From the NCBI GenBank assembly GCA_021234155.1, contig JAJEKV010000322.1:1-64000 (forward strand): DNA of 64,000 nt. The letters are read 5' to 3'. Below the pieces are notes generated by a model, which was not told the origin of the DNA, did no database searches, and saw only the letters and a list, made by a program, of their open reading frames with translations. Shown here piece by piece: positions 12,184 through 25,989 of this stretch. The translations under genes were made by a program, and so were the position numbers. The stretch comes from Isoetes taiwanensis. Taxonomy: Eukaryota > Streptophyta > Lycopodiopsida > Isoetales > Isoetaceae. Position 1 is the stretch's first letter. Each line of letters starts with the position of its first letter.

Positions 12184-13736
12184 GAAGTATGCTATCCTTA
12201 TAACAAATTTATTGTACCATTCAAAAGTACTTTCTCGCTATATCTGAGATTCGTGTTTGCTCGCAGGTTGGTTGTTGTTTGGAGAATAAACCAACTCCAG
12301 AGATGTTTCCAAGATTGCATGCGTGGTTATTATAGCAGGAAAACCAGTATCCAAAACCGCCACTTTGAGAGTTTTCCATGCCCTCGCGTTCATCGATTTA
12401 TTCGGGGAAAATGCGTTGAGTAAAGGTAACGAAAACACCGCTGACGTTGTTGGCGCTTCATTTTTGAAGCGGTGCTTGCTCGCGGGGAAACGGAGATGAG
12501 CACTCCACAGCAAAGAGCGCCCTGTTACCTCTGGTGATGCGCACCCTAATGTATTATTTCATGCCCGGTGCGAGCAAAAATGAAGCGCCTATTGCTGAAG
12601 ATAGGCTAGCCCCGTCCATCGCCACGCCGGTCTATATCATATAATCCTGAAAAGATTACATGCCATCCATACAACTGATGTAAGGGTGGGGATAGCGCGC
12701 CAGTGATGAATCGGCTCTTCCCTATCTTATCATCTAAAATTATATAAATAGATCAGAATCGACAATTTTAACGTCACTTGCGGGGGTTCCTTTCACAATT
12801 TTAAACTATGAAGATTTCCTTTGTTTTTCTCCGCAGCCTGGAACGTGGAGGTGCGCCAGGTGGTTTTCAGTACTTAATATTGGATAACGCGAACAAAGTG
12901 ACAAAGCAAGCCAAACAGATGTGTTTTGGCTTCGCCTATTGTTCCTCAAATCCGTGGTTTTAGCGGTGCTTATAACGTGGTGAATTCCCTATAAATCTCC
13001 ATATGCCAAAGGAATAATGGAAAAATGACTTGATAAAGACAGCGGATGTTGAAAATGGCAGTAAAGAGACAACCCGCCAGTGGAGTCAATCTCTGGGATA
13101 AATTTCCTGCGGCGAACGGTGAATAACTACAACCCCGCCAGTAGGTGCCTGAAAGTGCACACATGCTGCCGGAATAATGGCTCGCCAGACTAATGGAAAA
13201 AAGAAGCCAGCAACTTAACACAAACCAAGCAAACTATTGCAGCTTCGACAACTAAACCGAGATGTTTCGCGTTACTATTATTCCATGAATCAATGGAAGT
13301 TTTGCATGTAATTCCAGTAACCTGTTGTTCTAAGAATCCTCACATGAAAACATGAGGATAGCGTGACGAAATGAGAGACCATGAATAAATGGGAAAAACG
13401 ACTTGAATGAAAGAAGCCTTGGTCGACCTCAGGTGGTCAGATACTCTGGCAGAACATTGTTCATCCTGACCCCTTCATTCAGGGGTTGGCAAGGCAGTGA
13501 GCTTGATCATGCTACATAGGTCAGGAATCATGCGTGGGACTCCCAACCTCGTGTACCATCCCAGGACACCCAGGGATTAATGTTATTTCAACACATGTAC
13601 CACATCCCAGGACTAACATTTCCATTATTGGAACACCTTCCATTACTAATCTCTAGACTAAGCATTCTTCACTTTGTCATGAATTTTGTTCATTGAATCC
13701 ACCACTCATCCATCATACCACATCTGCATCTTAGGT
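12184..13736. other. unassigned, mixed CpG-richer DNA
   Basis: No gene could be supported. A TATA-like TATATAAATAGA lies near 12745. Short frames near 12800-13260 carry no recognisable motif. Confidence 0.35.
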
Positions 13737-14607
13737 TCATGGAATGACCGATTTGAAAAGGACAAAACATTCCATAGGCTCAACACCATGCCGGCTCGCT
13801 CCAGTAAAACTACTAATTTCATTCGATTGAAAGGATCGTTTCCCAGTTAGATGCAAGACCCGGTGTGTTTTGGAAATTTTGCATGAAATGAGTAGTTGGT
13901 GGATAATCTGTATTACAGATAGGACGGTCCATAGAGAATGGTTGTGAGAGGGAATAATGGGATTATTGGAAAGAAAGTTGTGTGGACTTGACCGTGGGGG
14001 TGGATTCCGAAACCATATGGTCAGACTTGGGAACATTGGGGTCAGTGCGGCCACTGGTGCATGGTGCTTCTCATCTCCAGGGGTGGCGAACTCAAGTGAG
14101 TGCTCACCCTTAGAACGGTCTGGGCTCAGAGAAGTGAATGTGTTAGGGGTGAGGAAATACCCAGGGCTGTCAGAAATTCAGGACTTTCACAAGCCTGCCT
14201 GGTGAGTTAGTACTTGAAGCAGAGATGGAGTATAGCGCTCCGGCCCGGCTTGAACTGGACTGCTAAGATTAAGCCAAGACATGGTGAAATATTCCGATCC
14301 ACTTCCAGATCCAGAAAGGTCATCAACTGCTTGAAAATGACAGAATGCATCTACATGGGATTTGCAAACTATGAGAGGATCCAATACGGGCATCCCTTTC
14401 ATTTGGTTTTGTTTTAGTGAGATGCACTTCCATGCGATGCATGGGGCTGGCGAAGTGGAGGCCGAATACCAGCTGGCGGAACCCGTTGCTCTGACCTCTC
14501 AAAGCGTGGGCTATGCCCAGTGCGTGGGCGAAGCCATTATTGGATACCTCCCTGTAGGAATCCGTATGGTGCTAAAGGAGGCATATGAGGATGGAGATGA
14601 AACTTGA
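13737..14607 (+). other. unassigned coding-like stretch
   Basis: Overlapping frames at 13957-14205 and 14362-14607 have fairly protein-like composition (for example SGLREVNVLGVRKYP), but no domain I can name. They are short and broken, so a retroelement relic is as likely as a gene relic. Confidence 0.25.
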
Positions 14608-17592
14608 GTCTGCAATTTTGATAAAGCATTTCACAATGGAAGTATTTATTATCCATAGCATCACCTAATAGACTTATTTATTATTCATTCGTCTTGCATT
14701 TTCATCTTAACACACAAACTCTTACTATAACATGTTGAGCGGTGATTCATTCATGCCGAGTTGTAGTGGTGATCCCACGATATCTCATAGCTCATCTTCG
14801 AATAAATCGAGATGGATCATCCTGCAATGAATTGGCGAACCGCGAATCAGCTAAAAGCTTTTCTTAGCGGGTAGGGATCAAGAAAGAAGATGCACATCTA
14901 AACAACAACAAGATCCCGAAGTGGCTCATTGAGCACTTGATAGCCTACGATAATGAAGTGGCCCGATGAAGGCCCGAAAAATCCATGGGGAGATATGAAT
15001 GAACTTTGTAGTGAGAGGTTTTATGGTGGGGTGGGAATTATTGGTGGAGCTTTACCCCAATTTATTTGTGACGTTAATAGTTGTTATGTGCATGGCATGG
15101 ATTATGTTTTGTGTGGATTCATGATGGTACTGAAGTTTTTGTGCTTTGGTAATTAGAGGTGTGATTGTGAAACTGCGGATATATAGTGGAAGTCGAAAAG
15201 TACCTACACTACTCAGGGGCATGACCCACATCATAAACAATATTACGGTGTGCTATTACATCACCCACATAGTTTGCAAAATTGCTCATACCATTATTAT
15301 ATCATAGCAGTCTGATGGTATCGCGATAACATTGATTCACTCATCATCGGCATCAAAGCTGTTGATGCTATTATTCGTCTCTCCACGATTCAGGAGCCCG
15401 TTGAAGTATTGGACTTTCTAACACGGTGAGCTTCTTTACAAGCACTAGGGTCCATCGACCTTGGATTAGACCATGGATCAAGATTAACACCATTTTCTTC
15501 GCATTCATTCGGTCGTTGTAGCTCAAGTAGCGCGAAGAAGATGGATGTGTGCTACGGGCGGAGCATCGAGGAAGCCATGGAAGATGAATGATCTCTACCC
15601 AGAGTCATTTTGTTTTATGAGTGAAATTGAAATTATTGATGTGAGTTGGTAGAATGTAGAACCATTATTGGGCTTCTACAGGTATCTCATGTACCGCATT
15701 ACAAGTATAACACATAATTTGTATGTATATGGTAATATGTTAGTACCACCTCATGTTTGTTGGGCTCAGAAGACTAGGTGAAAGTATTGGTGCTTGAGAA
15801 CAAATAAGGTGTGCTTAAAATTCTCAAAGTAGCATTGCATTTTATCAATTAATGAAATCATGCTTTAAGTTTAGTACATATAACAACCTCCTCTCTTGCC
15901 ATTATGATAGATGTAAAATGTATAATGTATAATGTTCATATAGTATTCTGTATAATGAGCGATGAATGAGATTTCAATATGGCAGCTTCTAGATTTTACA
16001 TTACCATGGTCTCAAATGCAGGATGTCTTAGTATAGTTTTGACCTTTCGGGTCATGGACAATATGCCAACAATTTTTAAGTTTCAGAGAGGGACCATGGG
16101 CTTGATCTTTCGGTATGCATTTTCCCTCGGTTCATTCCTTCTTACGTGGACAAAAGTTCTAATAAACAATAGCTTGACTCTTGATGGCTAGAAGTTGAAC
16201 AATGGCGGAAACTTCATTTGGTGGCTAACCATCAGAGACAAGGGGAGTTAGCTTGAGCTTCTGGCTTTTAGTCTAGATGCTACTCAATTGGATATTTATT
16301 TTGCTAGATAAATTTATTTTGTACATTGGGTAATACTCATAGAGGTACGTATCCAAGTATTCGCCGTGATGTACCTTTATTGGGGTCCTTGCGTTCCAAT
16401 CAAAGATAATGGGCCACCAATTGAGTTCTGCGGTGCTACTATATGGTATGATGTGATCTCATGTTCCTGGGATGTGGATAGCACCATTTCTTTTAGTTTA
16501 ATTGAGGCACGGCTTTGCTTTTATTTGTTACGATACATTAAGATGACTTCCAACTTTCAACTTCCTAGACCAATGTTTATTGAGAACTCTTTGGTGATAT
16601 TGTACGCTAGCAGGACCGTCTTCTGTTCGCCGTAGATGTATGGTATACGACTTGAAATATCAAGGCGGTTACTTTCTCCCATACCAAGTGACTCGATCTC
16701 ATGCCTATCCAAATTGAATAGGACGGTACGCATAAACTAAATAAAGCACTAGTGAATCCAAATCTCGAGACACAAAAATCCATTCCACTGATTCTGCAAC
16801 TTTCTTTATAACTCCAACCTTTAAATCGAGACTTTCCATGGTAATGGCTTCCATTTATTTGTTCAAAGGGCGACTTCAGAACTTTAACTTTCTTGCCAAA
16901 ATAAAATTTAAAAATCAAGGTAATTTATTAATTAGCTATTATTTAGGGCTAAAATGAAGCGTCATTTATGCCACTTGGTAGATAGAGGGACCCCCACAAC
17001 ATTTGGTGGCTCCTCCTTCCTCCACTTCAAATCAATTTAAAAAATGGATTTGGGATCCTAATTTGCCCTCTAAACTTGGCAAGTCTCCCCTTAATCGGTG
17101 GGCCGGTGGTACTAATTCTATTGGTTGATTTCTTTAAGCGGTAATTAACCTAATTAGCCTAATTATTCCCTATTATTTTAGTGGTATGGCTAAAACCTTT
17201 TAGGTTAGCCAAAGTTATCCCCTAATGTGACCCTGTAGGGGTCTAACTATATCAAGTTACATGTCATAGTATGTATATATACATATATAAATACCGAAAC
17301 ATCACATACCCCTTGGAATAATGTTGTCCATAGCATTGGGGTTAGTCTAGTTGAAAGAAAACAATTAAGCTATAAAAGATAACTCTATTTGTCGCTAAAT
17401 ATGTAGCATTATAGGGGGGTTTCTTTTGCATTTTTGTAACGTTTTTTCCTAAAAGGTTTTTATGATTTCATGGATGTATTTTGATGAGGTACTAATTAGT
17501 ATATCTAGAGTCGCATACGCTTAAACCAATTTTGATGCCTAATTCCAAATGGTTTGTAACTTAATATGTCATATATTTTCTTTATTATATTA
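14608..17592. other. unassigned AT-rich DNA
   Basis: I see nothing that I can assign. Frames at 15979-16191 and 16366-16635 lack motifs. A TATGTATATATACATA palindrome followed by ATATATAAATA lies near 17271-17292 and could be promoter DNA of an old retroelement. Confidence 0.35.
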
Positions 17593-20500
17593 CTAGTAAT
17601 GATTGCCAGTTGGCATACATTTGGTACATCTACATGAAGAGAGAGAAAAGAGCTGGGAATGAGACTAACCGACTTTGTAATAATGAGATGAGCTTCAATT
17701 TGTAATGTATTATAAACTGAGCTTTTCGTTCTAACTAGAACTTTGTGTAATTTTGGGATAAAGCTTCACGAATTATATTATAAACTTTGGAACTTCCCCT
17801 CTGGGTTCCTAATATAGAAATTCATGATTAAAAGTTGGCTTACATGTCATTATACATGGCTAGTCTAATTTTGCACTTTTTGTATATATTGGAGGGAAGA
17901 GATAACACTAATTTCAAAATTTTTGTCTATATTAGAGGAAGAGGTCTTAGTATAAAGGATTTTAAAAGCTTGTCTATTTTGTTTCATACACCATTTTAAG
18001 ATGGGGGTTTTCAAACCGTGCATTTAAGGTTTGAAAGCGAGCTTGATTTTTTGATCAAAACAGGGGAAAAAAAAAGATATGTTCTCGGGAAAAGCCCGAG
18101 ACCCTAACTGCTCATAGAAAAAAACGTAAGGCCAATGGCATCCACAACCGAGTTATAGTAAGCCTTCCAAAGTAGGCCAACTAGCTGTTCATCCCCTCAC
18201 CCTTGCCCATCTAGCGTGCACCTTAACTTTTAGTTCATTTTATGAAGAAGCACGAGTAGGTTCTTGGGCTTCAGAGCATTTTGGGTACAAATCGGCTAAG
18301 CGGAAGGCAGCTACCCGGACAGGCACCCCCTATTGGTTTTGAAAATATATGTATCTTCTTGGGAGAATATAAACATTGAGAAATTACATTTTTGAAAATT
18401 GATCTTAGGCGTTATTCAAACTTGCACAACACAACAAAAGACGAAAACATGGCCATGCAACACCATGGCTGCATTTGATTTCAGCAGTTTAATTCCAATC
18501 GAATATATTAGCCAGTTGGTAACTCTATTATGTGAGTGGTAATTACTTTTTTTTTTACCATTCCACCGAATATATTAGCCAAAGTTGGTAACTATTATTA
18601 TGAGTGGTATACTCTTTGTATTATTTCTCAATAATGTAAACCATGAGTGATCCTTTGCTCCTCTTCCAGCATTGCTAAAACTTGAATATATTATCACACT
18701 TCCATAGTAATTCCACAAAACTTAGCCCATGCACTAAGTTTATGCAACTACCTAGCATTATGTTTATGGAGAAAGCACACTTTAGTGCATTCCACGCACA
18801 TTAAAACATGAGTTAAAATTTCGAGAGAGGAGGCCATGAGATCAAGCCACTTCTACTTCCTTTCCCATAAGGATCTAGTAGGTGCATCCTCAGCATGGGT
18901 GGAACGCCATGAGTTAAAACCTTTGGAACACTACCTGAGCATTGATGCAGCACATGCTAACAAACCATAGCACAACAAAGTTTACTGGACGAACACGTTT
19001 CGAAACTCCAAGCGCCTTGAATATCTGGTATGACAGGTAGCTTTTGATGCGGATGCCTCAACTATAAGATTAACTCCCGCCATTTTGTTAAAGAGACTCA
19101 CATGGGGAGCCAAAGGTGCCTCGTTAGCTTTACGCCTTTGCAAGCTGGGTTAAATATACGCCTGAAAACAGCGAAGTTCCTAATGAGTCGGTGCAGCAAA
19201 AGTACATCCCATTACGGTTATCCATAATCCCTTTTTAATAGTGCACATTTTCGTACTATCTCAGCAATTTATTGAAACAAATAGAAAAACAAAAGCGTCT
19301 AAGAGTGAAAGTATTCCATGGGTACTCAAGTTGGTAAAAGCATTTAGAGCGTTCAATTCAATCACATCACCGAATTCATAAAGACAAAAATAAATTATTT
19401 GACTTTAAGTACTTAACATGACGCCAACACAACGTTCAAATAGAGCATTGCTTCTGACAACGGCTATGGGCATCCCGCCAGCCCCTAATGTTAGATGCCC
19501 CCACCCTTTCAAACACAAATATGAAAGAAATTAGGCAAAAGCTTAGGTGATCAAGGATCTATATCCAAAGATCTTTTAACATATAAAACTACTCCCTCTT
19601 ATTAATATTCTATACATATAAGAATTTCATTGATCATACCTGGGACATATCATATGATTGCAAGGGAAATGAAGGCGGGGGGAGCAAGGCGATTCCCATA
19701 TACTTGCTTCTTTGAAGCTTCGGTTCTAAGAATAGTTTTTTTTATTGCAGGGCACTAAAGTTGGCTAGGCATAAAGAGGCATTCTGGGTCACGAATGCGG
19801 AGGCAACCCATCGCCACACTCTGCTCAAATATAAGTGTGTCGATTCAACAATTATGTATTTCTTGCAGAATAGCAAATGCAAGACATAACTCCCCTCCTC
19901 AAAGTTTTCTTGAAAGATGGCCTTTTACTCCATCAAAATATTAACATGATTCTACCTAAATGATCCACCTGCACAAAAAAAGATCAGTTTTAAATCAAGA
20001 AAAGTAACATAAAAAGAAAACCAGAAGTTTCTTATACCACAATTTCAAACATGACATAGAAGATATGACTGTCTTACAAACAAAATGGAAAATTTTCACA
20101 ACATGTGAGGAGCAAGGAGCAAGCGGATCCAAATGCCATATATTTGCTTCTGAAGCCTTAGTTCCTAAAGTCTTTTGTTCTTACAGGGCACTAAAGCTGG
20201 CTAAGCACAATCTACAACCCACAATCCAGCAGAGCCAGATGTTTCTCTTACTCCTGCCACTGACCAAGAGCATCTGCATTTATGATATATGAATAAACAC
20301 TCTTTCCAGGAAGATGATTATGCAGACATAATTTTACCGAGGCTTTTTAGAAAACCTAAAAGCCTGACAGATGTGAAGGATAGTCATGGTACAGAATTTT
20401 AATAGTAACGAAAAAAGAACTGCCTTACCCCTGGTAGATGGCAAACTGCTCCAATTCTGCAATACATGTAACTTCAGTATTTGAATCTAGAAAATTTGAA

Positions 20501-22437
20501 TTGTATTACAAAACAATGTCAATGCCCAATAAATTTACTACAAACTGGAAGCTCATTTCTCTCTGAAAAATTACAAATAATCAGTTCCCTGTATATGGGA
20601 GGCCTTCTCTCTGTCAACTTCCTATCTTATCCCTTCACAACTACATAACAAAAAGACATGCTTTCATAAAATGCTTTCCAACTTTTCTAACGACAGCTGC
20701 ATCTAAAGTGGATTTACATCATAAATCAGAGGCGATTGGTGCATCCCTGCGGCCCCAGCAATTTATCCACCTGGAATGATCCACCTGCACAAAAAGGTCG
20801 GTTTAAATCAAAAAAGTAACAAAAAAAGAAAGTCAGAAGTTTCTTGCCACCACAATTTCCGCATACCACTTAGGAGAGTATACCATGTCTTATGACCAAA
20901 GATGAGCGATTCGAACAAAAAGGCCAAAGGAGCATTAGCGGATGTGATATTAGTCAAAAGTTTCTCATAACCTATTTCTCATAATCCAAACAATAAATCC
21001 TAAGGAAACGAAGTAACAATTCTAAACCTAAAATTAAAACCAACAATACCATGATCTTATAGGGTAAGAGTTTTGAAGGAATTTCATGCAGCAGGTACAT
21101 GATATGATCAAACAGCCAGTTCAGAAACTGGGGAAGAGGCTCATGCATGGTGTGATCACCTTCATGGCAAAAGGGGCTGGCGGATGTGGATAGCTTTTCC
21201 CGGATGAATGGCTTAACCGAAAGAAAAGGGCAAAAACGCAACATTGAATGCATGAAATTTTGAAAACGTAAAATTAAAGGATATGCGAAAAAATGGATGT
21301 CTATAGCTCTGCAATGCTTAACGGTAGACCCTATTCTAGTTATGCATGACTAACTTTTGGCAATCGATCAAAAACATGGTTTGTTTCATACGTCCATTTT
21401 ATTCTAGAATCCACCTTTATTGCAAAACCCAGTGAGGCATAGACCCCGTGAGCGGCGGTTCATCGACCAGGCCAAACCCGTGAGGCAAATCCGCAGCAAC
21501 CAGCATTATAAGCATATTAAGCATCAGAACCATGTTTTATAGTGCATGTTCATGCAAGCGCCCATGTTGGCGATGTGGAAATTTTGGATATAGCAACAGA
21601 AATCGGTGTCAAATACTGCATGATGGACAAACTTTATCATCCACTCTGCAAATCGTGATGTTGAACCAGATATTAAACACTATTACCTTGAAACTTTTTG
21701 ATTCCACCATTTTTTTTACAGGAGCCGCCTGGATGCTTCCATGTCAACAGGGTGTTTTAAATTTCCCGTACCAAGCAATGGGGTCCAAGCTCATGTTTGC
21801 TTTAACAAAAAAGTAGAATAAAGAGCAACACTGTATCTCAACAATCAAGAAACAATATCACAGTGCCATCCCGACCTTTGTCTGCCGCTATCAATTATTG
21901 TACAAAAGACTCAATATTCCACTGCATATCTTAGAAAGCTCTTTTTCCAATGCTTCATTTCACGTACTGTCTTCCTTTGCGCCAAGCCTTTCAAGCTCCA
22001 TTACATTTTGTAAAGCTACAGAGAAGAGGTCTTCAATAATAAGCTATTTGACAACTACGATTTTGCAACCTTTTCCATGGCTTCAACCATTTCTTCAACT
22101 GTTCAACCTGCTCGCCAAGATTGGCCATGTAAACGGATACTCCTGCTTTCCATAGCCGATGTTAGGGATTGCAGGAGCTCAAGAGGAGCTCAAGAGCAGA
22201 TTCATAAAGGCTAGAGCTTGTGAGTGATTGAGCCTTGCGGAGGGTTTTTGCTTTTGCCCCTCTTTTAGACAGACCACATGGCCAATCAGTTCAAAAGAAC
22301 AAAATCTAGGCTGCCAAATCTCGGGATCTAGGGCTTGCGATCAAACTATGAATAATCTCCAACGTCAGATAAAAATAATCTCCCAAATTCTATTTAGGCG
22401 TGGGTCCATTCTTACACTAAAACATTATAATATAAGA
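17593..22437 (-). mobile_element. non-autonomous Helitron, 4.8 kb
   Basis: On the minus strand the element begins TCTTATATTATAATGTT at 22437 and ends in a TGCCA-AC-TGGCA hairpin followed by ATCATTACTAG ending at 17593. It sits exactly between host A and T, the rule for Helitrons. The start matches the elements at 28638, 29149, 43013 and 56309. The ATTACTAG end matches those at 30135, 44823 and 52555. No Rep or helicase frame is visible, so it is non-autonomous. The interior holds diverged direct repeats (about 19720-19830 with 20100-20220; 19963-20070 with 20774-20880; 18499-18560 with 18566-18620) and exon-like pieces bounded by splice signals. Confidence 0.8.
20429..20456 (-). other. possible captured 28-bp micro-exon
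   Basis: On the minus strand a TATTGCAG acceptor is followed by 28 bases that can read ELEQFAIYQG, then a GTAAGG donor. The arrangement suits a captured gene fragment inside the Helitron. It is too short to identify. Confidence 0.3.
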
Positions 22438-24314
22438 TTATTGTATTTGTATTTTCTTGAAGTATATCATCCCTTTCACGACATGAGTTTTCAGGGAATA
22501 ATAACCCATTTTAGGGTTGGTAAGGAACTTATCGATGGATTCAAGATCCTCGGCGGTGTCTCGGAAAAACGCACCGGCTTCTCATCCATTCTGGCAAAGA
22601 TGATTTTGGCTAAAACACAGGAGCCACGCTTTTGGGAACTTCCCCACATCTAAGAGCTAGCTCTCTTGCCCAGCTCCTTCAAAATTTTAGCGACACGGGA
22701 GGCTGAAGGTGGCAATGCGATAAACGAAATAAAAGAAAAGGGGTTTCTTCCCGCTTTGCCCGATTTACAGCTTTAGTTGAAGCTCAACCTAAGTAGCTTG
22801 ACCCATTTGATCCATAATCCCTGCAAGACTTGAAGTTCTCATTACCCAAAAGCTGGAGAAAGGTGAAAAGTTTCCATGGATTTGTGCATATTCTACCCGT
22901 TTTTTAAAAATAGTAAATGGTTTACACCTATAGCTTTGTTCGACACGGTCTTACCTCGTCGGTTTTGTACACCCATATCTTATACAAGGCCATGTGTGTT
23001 CCTTCAAACCTAAGTTTCCTTTTTTCTAACTCCGCTTGAATTTTTGAAAGCTCACCACCGCTGTCGATAATGTTGGTTTTTTTTCTTTCTCGATGGGCTC
23101 CATGTCATGCGATTATTGCGATTCGGATTCTTGGTTGCATTTGAGTTCTTTCTCGCTACTTTCTTGACAAACAATCGTTGTAGATTAAATTTCACCAAGT
23201 ATTTCCCTCGGGTTATCATTGGTATTTCAGAGAAGATGACTGACCATTAGTGATCATGCTAAACCGTGAAAAAAATGAAGCGAGAGGTTTAAGTTCCACT
23301 TAGTTCTCTCGTTTATCACTGCGTTCTTCGGGCTTCTAATCAAAAGTTGTACATATGCAAAATCTAACATGAACTTCATTGTCAATCTTTTAGCCTCATG
23401 AATGGTGTCATATAACTACCGTTGGAATGAACTGTCTCGTATTCTCAACTTCTTGCTCGTATTCTCAACTTCTTGATTTGGTGTTGTTATTTTGTTTTAT
23501 TGCTTGATTTTTGTGCCGTTATGGTTTTTATTTTCTCGACATGTTAGGTTGATGAGTTGTAAAAACTTCTGCTCAGGCTTTTGAACTCCCATCATAAGCT
23601 TGGAAAATAGTTTTTATTCCTCTTGATCTTTAGAGCATCCGGTGGATAATTGGTCAGGTTACTATAACGGTAACGGAATGGTGTTTTGTGATTAATTGGT
23701 TGGTCATGCTAATGTAATGCGATCACCCGGATGTCTGGGGCCTTAATGCACAATTGATGAAGAGCTTGATCAGATGAAATCGCTTAGGAGACACTACCGC
23801 CACAATAGTAACTTCAAAGATTATGAACGGAAACTTGGCCCGATGAAATCATCTAATCATCCGGAGACACACTAAAGACAAATGGTAACTTCAAGATTGA
23901 TGAAGGAGTTGCCATCGGGCCATTTTTATATTTGCGTATCAGTTTGGTATAACATTGGAAGATACAATTATTTTGCTACTTCATGTCTATCGAAGACTTC
24001 TCGGATAGCTTATTGCCTTTTCTACCATTATAAATGGGCACAACAAAAACATATGCATGTATGGATGTATGCAACTTAGAGAAAAAACAGCGGAGATTTA
24101 CTTGTTTGTTCATTATTAATAAATTCTTATTTATAACATTATATGTCTAATCCTATGTGTTTTACGTTCCATAATTTGAGCACCTCCTAGTTTGTTAGAT
24201 TTGTTGGGAGGCTATGATACATCATTAGAGTATTCCATCATTAAAGTATTAAGTAATGTCTATATCTACACCCTTACACCATCCTTAAGGATTGAAGGGC
24301 CAAAAAATTTTGGA
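22438..24314. other. unassigned DNA
   Basis: No gene or repeat end could be supported. A short tandem duplication (TCGTATTCTCAACTTCTTG) lies at about 23436-23475. Confidence 0.4.
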
Positions 24315-24745
24315 TTAACACAAACCATTAGCATACAACTAACATTATTAAGACAAACCATTGTATTTGCCACATTTACATTAAAATCCCCTTAAACCCC
24401 CTTTGGTTTGGGTGCATATTCACAGGGGGGCATTGGGGCGACCCGAGCCCCAAAAATTTACAATACATGTACAAAATTAACACCATTAAGTACATTCTCT
24501 CAAACCTTATAGTATTTTGCAAACCTTAATATCAAGATGCAAAAAATCCTTGTACATACATACCCCACAAGCGAGGATCATTATGCGGTCAGTCTTGGAA
24601 TAAAGGGCAAATATGCCCATCCGACTGACTCGATGCGGAGTAACCCGAGGGAAACCAAGGGGGTTTAAGGGGATTTTAATGTAAATGTGGCAAAATACAA
24701 TGGTTTGTCTTGTAATGTTAGTTGTATGCTAATGGTTTGTGTTAA
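24315..24745. mobile_element. inverted-repeat element flanked by TTAA
   Basis: About 90 bases from 24319 (CACAAACCATTAGCATACAA) are repeated in inverse orientation ending at 24741, with only a few mismatches. Both ends abut TTAA. TTAA target duplication is typical of piggyBac-type elements, but TTAA is its own complement here and could equally be part of the repeat. The 240-bp interior has no coding frame, so this would be a MITE. Confidence 0.6.
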
Positions 24746-25225
24746 CTAAAAATATCTGAGGATTACATAAAAGTTGTTGTAGGGCTAAGTCCTTTAGCGA
24801 TGGAGCAAATACCATATAAAAACTTATATAGGAGCACACATAACAATCAAATAACAGAGATGGCCTACGGTGAGGCCTAGCATCTCCCTCTGATGCAAGA
24901 CGTCAAGCATGCCAGCGGGCAAGAATTACAAGACAAGATGCATTATAAAATAATTTAAGTAGTGTGGTTGTAGGAACCACCCCTTTAGAAAAAAAAAAAA
25001 AGAAATATGAATGAAGAAATTCTATCATGCCTAGGGCTTGCATGTCATCTCGGCATAAGGAATGGCCATATTTCCATTACAAACAGAAACGGAGCATCGT
25101 CCTACCATGAATGCCTACATGCCCAATTTCCCCATCTAGGATGCATGTAACCCAACCCCGAAATGATCCATGTCCACGGTACTTACCACTAGGGTTGGGA
25201 GTTAATCACATCACGAATGATTCGA
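24746..25225. other. unassigned DNA
   Basis: I see no gene or repeat boundary here. Confidence 0.4.
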
Positions 25226-25560
25226 CCCCGCATTCAGATAGAGTCTGGGTAAGATCTTACTAAATCCGCTTTAAGAACCAAGGTTGCATCTTACTCGGGT
25301 TTGAAGTGCCTCCCTTAACCAAATGCGCAAGATTTGAGCTCTGCCGGGTTTGCTTATATGCATGATCAAGGGAGAGCTTCGGGCATGATCTCGACATGAT
25401 CTTCCTCGGTCATTTCTAGAAGTGTTGGTGTGTCAAAATTTCTTCCGGATGGGGGTTATGCTTCTTGAGAAGGCCCACATGGAAGACTTTATGGACTTTA
25501 TTTTCCTAATATTCTAAGCAGGAGGTGCACCTGGACTACCACGGTCGTGGGATTGATCGA
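25226..25560 (-). pseudogene. Ty3/gypsy pol tail (integrase end and chromodomain relic)
   Basis: On the minus strand 25433-25503 reads NKVHKVFHVGLLKKHNPHPE. This matches the conserved '(H)PVFHVSLLKK' block at the C-terminal end of Ty3/gypsy integrase. Downstream, about 25226-25290 reads DATLVLKADLVRSYPDS and then a stop and MRG, which suits a chromodomain ('DATWE...DL...FP') of a chromovirus. The two blocks are in the expected order and are separated by stops and frame changes. No LTR was found nearby, so this is a small relic. Confidence 0.6.
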
Positions 25561-25989
25561 TCACTATTGGACCCGCATCGTATGTTGGGGCTGTGAGCAC
25601 CTCTCGTTTTATAGTCATTTATAATTGGGCGCCTATGATTTTTGAAATATGAAATCTGATGGTTACACCGAGGTTTTTAGAGAATATCGAACCTCTATCT
25701 GACTTTGCCTAAGATTTGCACATCTTGAGGGCTAAGGTTTTTTCCACGGGGGCCATGTTTGTTTCAATGAGTATATTTCACTTACTACATATGTCTCCTT
25801 ATTTGTTCAACATCTAGCGATTTGATAAGGCGCCAAGTCCAAGTGATTGTTGACCATTCCAAGGATTTTTTGAAGAGCTTCTTATCTAAAGTAGATCTTT
25901 GGTTTTCCCTTCTATCTCAGCCCAAATGGCCCATCTACTATCATCTTCACTTCTTAAATCCCCAAAAGTATTGATTCCTACCAAGTGCC

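Noticed and set aside
18085-18105. CTCGGG-AAAA-CCCGAG-type hairpin as a Helitron end or terminator
   Set aside because: No CTAG within 15 bases on either side and no T-run in the right place. The actual family end lies at 17593.
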